From positions 124,001 through 188,000 of the forward strand of contig JAPPIG010000118.1 of the NCBI GenBank assembly GCA_028820635.1: a stretch of 64,000 nt of DNA. Reading direction: 5' to 3'. Each line of letters starts with the position of its first letter. Position 1 is the stretch's first letter. The position numbers and the translations under genes were made by a program. Source of the stretch: Candidatus Poribacteria bacterium. GTDB taxonomy: Bacteria > Poribacteria > WGA-4E > WGA-3G. The notes beneath the pieces are model-generated. The model was not told the DNA's origin. It was given only the letters and a program-made list of their open reading frames with translations, and made no database searches. Below, piece by piece: positions 62,572-64,000 of this stretch.

Positions 62572-63462
62572 CTATCCCATCGCAAGCCGTTTTTTCTGCT
62601 CTTCCAACATTTTCTTTTGACGTTTGACACGTTCCGGTACCAACCGTTCCCGCGGTGCTGTTGGTTTGAAATCTAAGCGATCTTCGCCCAATCCACGTAA
62701 GACTGCCAACTCTATCGGTGAGAAATCGTCCGGATTTTCGCGATTGAAATTCATCGGTTCTTTGAGTGCAACTGGCGGATTTGTGATAAAACGGGCACGT
62801 CCCGAAGGGTTTTGTGATGCAGAGTGCAAGATGAACGGATGTAAGAGAACAACGTCCCCCGCATTCCCAGTAATTTCCACAAAGTCTTTACACTTTTCAT
62901 ACAACTGACCGAAACCTTGTCCCGGCAGCAAACCCTCTGGATGTGCGAACAGATGCTGTGCCACATGTTGGACAGAATCACAGGCAACATAAGTACCACC
63001 GCTTTTCGGATAAATATCTGACCAAACAATGATAGTAAGCAATCCTTGCTCAGGACTATCCAAGAAGTGTCTGAAGAAATCGCCATCTTTATGCCAACCG
63101 GTGAAGTGAGACTCAGGCGGCTGCCATTCATCCTCCGCACCTAATTTAAAGTTGATAATAAAACCATCACCCCAAGAAGGTTCTGTATTTGCAATCCTGT
63201 CTTCACCACCGAGCAAATCACAAATACCATCCCATGCTCTTGGCGCGATTTCTCGAATTGGCAAACGATTCATGGAGGGTAAATGGATACGCGGTTCTTC
63301 CCAAGTTGTGGGGTCGTCAGGTTCATAGCCGAGACGTTTAAAGGCGAATCCCCGCCACTCTGCTGCCAATTCTCGTGAAAAGCAGTCTTTCAGAACAACA
63401 TGTCCCTTCTCAACGAAATGGTTTACATCTGATTCTGTAAGTGTTTTGTAAGTTTTTGCCAT
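62572..63462 (-). CDS. Phytanoyl-CoA dioxygenase (PhyH) family protein
   Basis: PhyH-like oxygenase of 296 residues. Iron ligands are H124-x-D126 (GWHKDGDFFRHF) and H213 (FILHSASQNPSGRAR), with Arg near 222-224 for 2-oxoglutarate. TYVACDSVQHVAQHLFAHPE lies in between. It starts ATG; the gene upstream on the same strand (UPF0261) ends 10 bases before it, so the two share a transcript. The fourth of the four PhyH genes; its closest motif resembles those of dioxygenases acting on complex organic acids, but no substrate is assigned. Confidence 0.88.
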   Translation of the reverse strand: MAKTYKTLTESDVNHFVEKGHVVLKDCFSRELAAEWRGFAFKRLGYEPDDPTTWEEPRIHLPSMNRLPIREIAPRAWDGICDLLGGEDRIANTEPSWGDGFIINFKLGAEDEWQPPESHFTGWHKDGDFFRHFLDSPEQGLLTIIVWSDIYPKSGGTYVACDSVQHVAQHLFAHPEGLLPGQGFGQLYEKCKDFVEITGNAGDVVLLHPFILHSASQNPSGRARFITNPPVALKEPMNFNRENPDDFSPIELAVLRGLGEDRLDFKPTAPRERLVPERVKRQKKMLEEQKKRLAMG

Positions 63463-63472
63463 CTATATCCTC

Positions 63473-64000
63473 TTATTTCAGGCTATCCAACAACGTTTCT
63501 GCGAGTCTCGTAGCGAATTCGTCATCGTTGATATGTGCGTCCATCTCAATGACCGTCACATTGTCTCCGATGTGTGCTGTTAGATTTTTTCGCCATGCGT
63601 CGCGCGCTTCGGGTGAATCAAAAGGTTGTCCAGTTTTATCAATTCCAGAGACACCTTGTGTAGGAATGAGTACAGTTGTAGGTCCTTTCGCTTCGTTGAG
63701 TTTATGTGCCATGATTTTGCCTAACTCAGCAGTTTCCTCGGAGGTCGTCCGCATGAGTGTTACTGTCGGATTGTGTTGATAGAAATGTCGCTCACTAAAC
63801 TTCTCTGGCACTGTATCAGGAGGACCAAAGTTAACCATATCCAAGGCACCAGGGGCAATAACTTGGGGTAAACTTGCTTGCCCTGCGGCTTCTAACCGTT
63901 CGGGACCGGCACTGAGAATTCCGCCTACTAATTCGTCCGCAAGTTCTGTCGTTGTTACGTCAAGCACACCCGCAAGGAAACCACCTTTAACGAGGTCTTC
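63473..64000 (-). CDS. UPF0261/Tm-1-like ATP-binding protein, N-terminal part outside window
   Basis: The visible C-terminal 175 residues match the UPF0261/Tm-1-like family: FGPPDTVPEKFSERHFYQHN, RTTSEETAELGKIMAHKLNE, TVLIPTQGVSGIDKTGQPFD and a final MDAHINDDEFATRLAETLLD. The reading frame remains open to the right edge and continues upstream as EDLVKGGFLAGVLDVTTTE. It is the 5' gene of an operon with PhyH (10-base gap). The family has no well-established reaction; TIM-barrel partner proteins are typical neighbours. Confidence 0.85.
   Translation of the reverse strand, partial: EDLVKGGFLAGVLDVTTTELADELVGGILSAGPERLEAAGQASLPQVIAPGALDMVNFGPPDTVPEKFSERHFYQHNPTVTLMRTTSEETAELGKIMAHKLNEAKGPTTVLIPTQGVSGIDKTGQPFDSPEARDAWRKNLTAHIGDNVTVIEMDAHINDDEFATRLAETLLDSLK

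Overview
This 64 kb window carries about 65 protein-coding genes, no rRNA gene and no complete tRNA gene. Gene content points to an uncultured, Gram-negative-like bacterium of the Candidatus Poribacteria type: four phytanoyl-CoA-dioxygenase-like genes, Cys-type sulfatases with an anaerobic sulfatase-maturating enzyme, several secreted LamG and malectin-like proteins, FG-GAP/ASPIC repeats, an ECF sigma factor fused to WD40 repeats, many SDR/epimerase genes and many short dispersed palindromic repeats. The assignment is an inference from gene repertoire, not from a marker gene.

Layout. 1-13.5 kb: sulfatase maturase (cut by the left edge), secreted LamG and malectin-like proteins, two solitary DNA methyltransferases (gamma and beta class), an FG-GAP/ASPIC protein, a PhyH dioxygenase and a YugP-like membrane zinc peptidase, separated by repeat-rich spacers with an IS630 remnant and MITE-like elements. 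13.5-20 kb: VOC protein, PhyH, SCP2-like protein, ogt, a PLP-dependent sulfur amino acid enzyme, a membrane-anchored TPR protein and another LamG protein. 20-26 kb: a secreted zinc peptidase with a VHL-like C-terminal domain, then a complete aapJQMP amino acid ABC transporter. 26-31 kb: a possible toxin/antitoxin-like pair, SDR, PhyH, an AAA ATPase plus DUF4276 (TOPRIM-like) pair and a lipoprotein. 31-40 kb: tandem sulfatases, Uma2, an archaeal-type pantoate kinase, a large membrane protein, a PfkB kinase and an ABC ATPase. 40-46 kb: the ECF-WD40 fusion, a tRNA T-arm-like tandem repeat, two unknown small genes, tgt and a complete 358-bp MITE. 46-53 kb: HIT, two epimerases, an HNH pair, GDPD, a deacetylase-like protein, SDR and aldo/keto reductase. 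53-64 kb: a decayed HepT/MntA pair, cupin and sugar isomerase, a BatA-like VWA protein, a bactofilin-like protein, transketolase, a retropepsin-like pair, a cytochrome c plus TlpA-like operon with an in-frame TGA at the redox site, PhyH and a UPF0261 gene cut by the right edge.

How it fits together. The sulfatases, their maturase and the secreted carbohydrate-binding proteins suggest use of sulfated polysaccharides. Five secreted proteins with different binding domains end in the same short tail (consensus V-[DE]-x-x-x-K-[LV]-x-x-TW-x-x-LK), which I regard as the best candidate for an undescribed sorting or anchoring system. Other high-value observations are the TGA/SECIS-like site in the TlpA gene, the AAA/DUF4276 pair resembling ATPase-TOPRIM defence modules, the VHL-like peptidase, the tRNA-arm repeat and a duplicated promoter flanking a methyltransferase. 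No database search was possible; family names rest on motif recognition.
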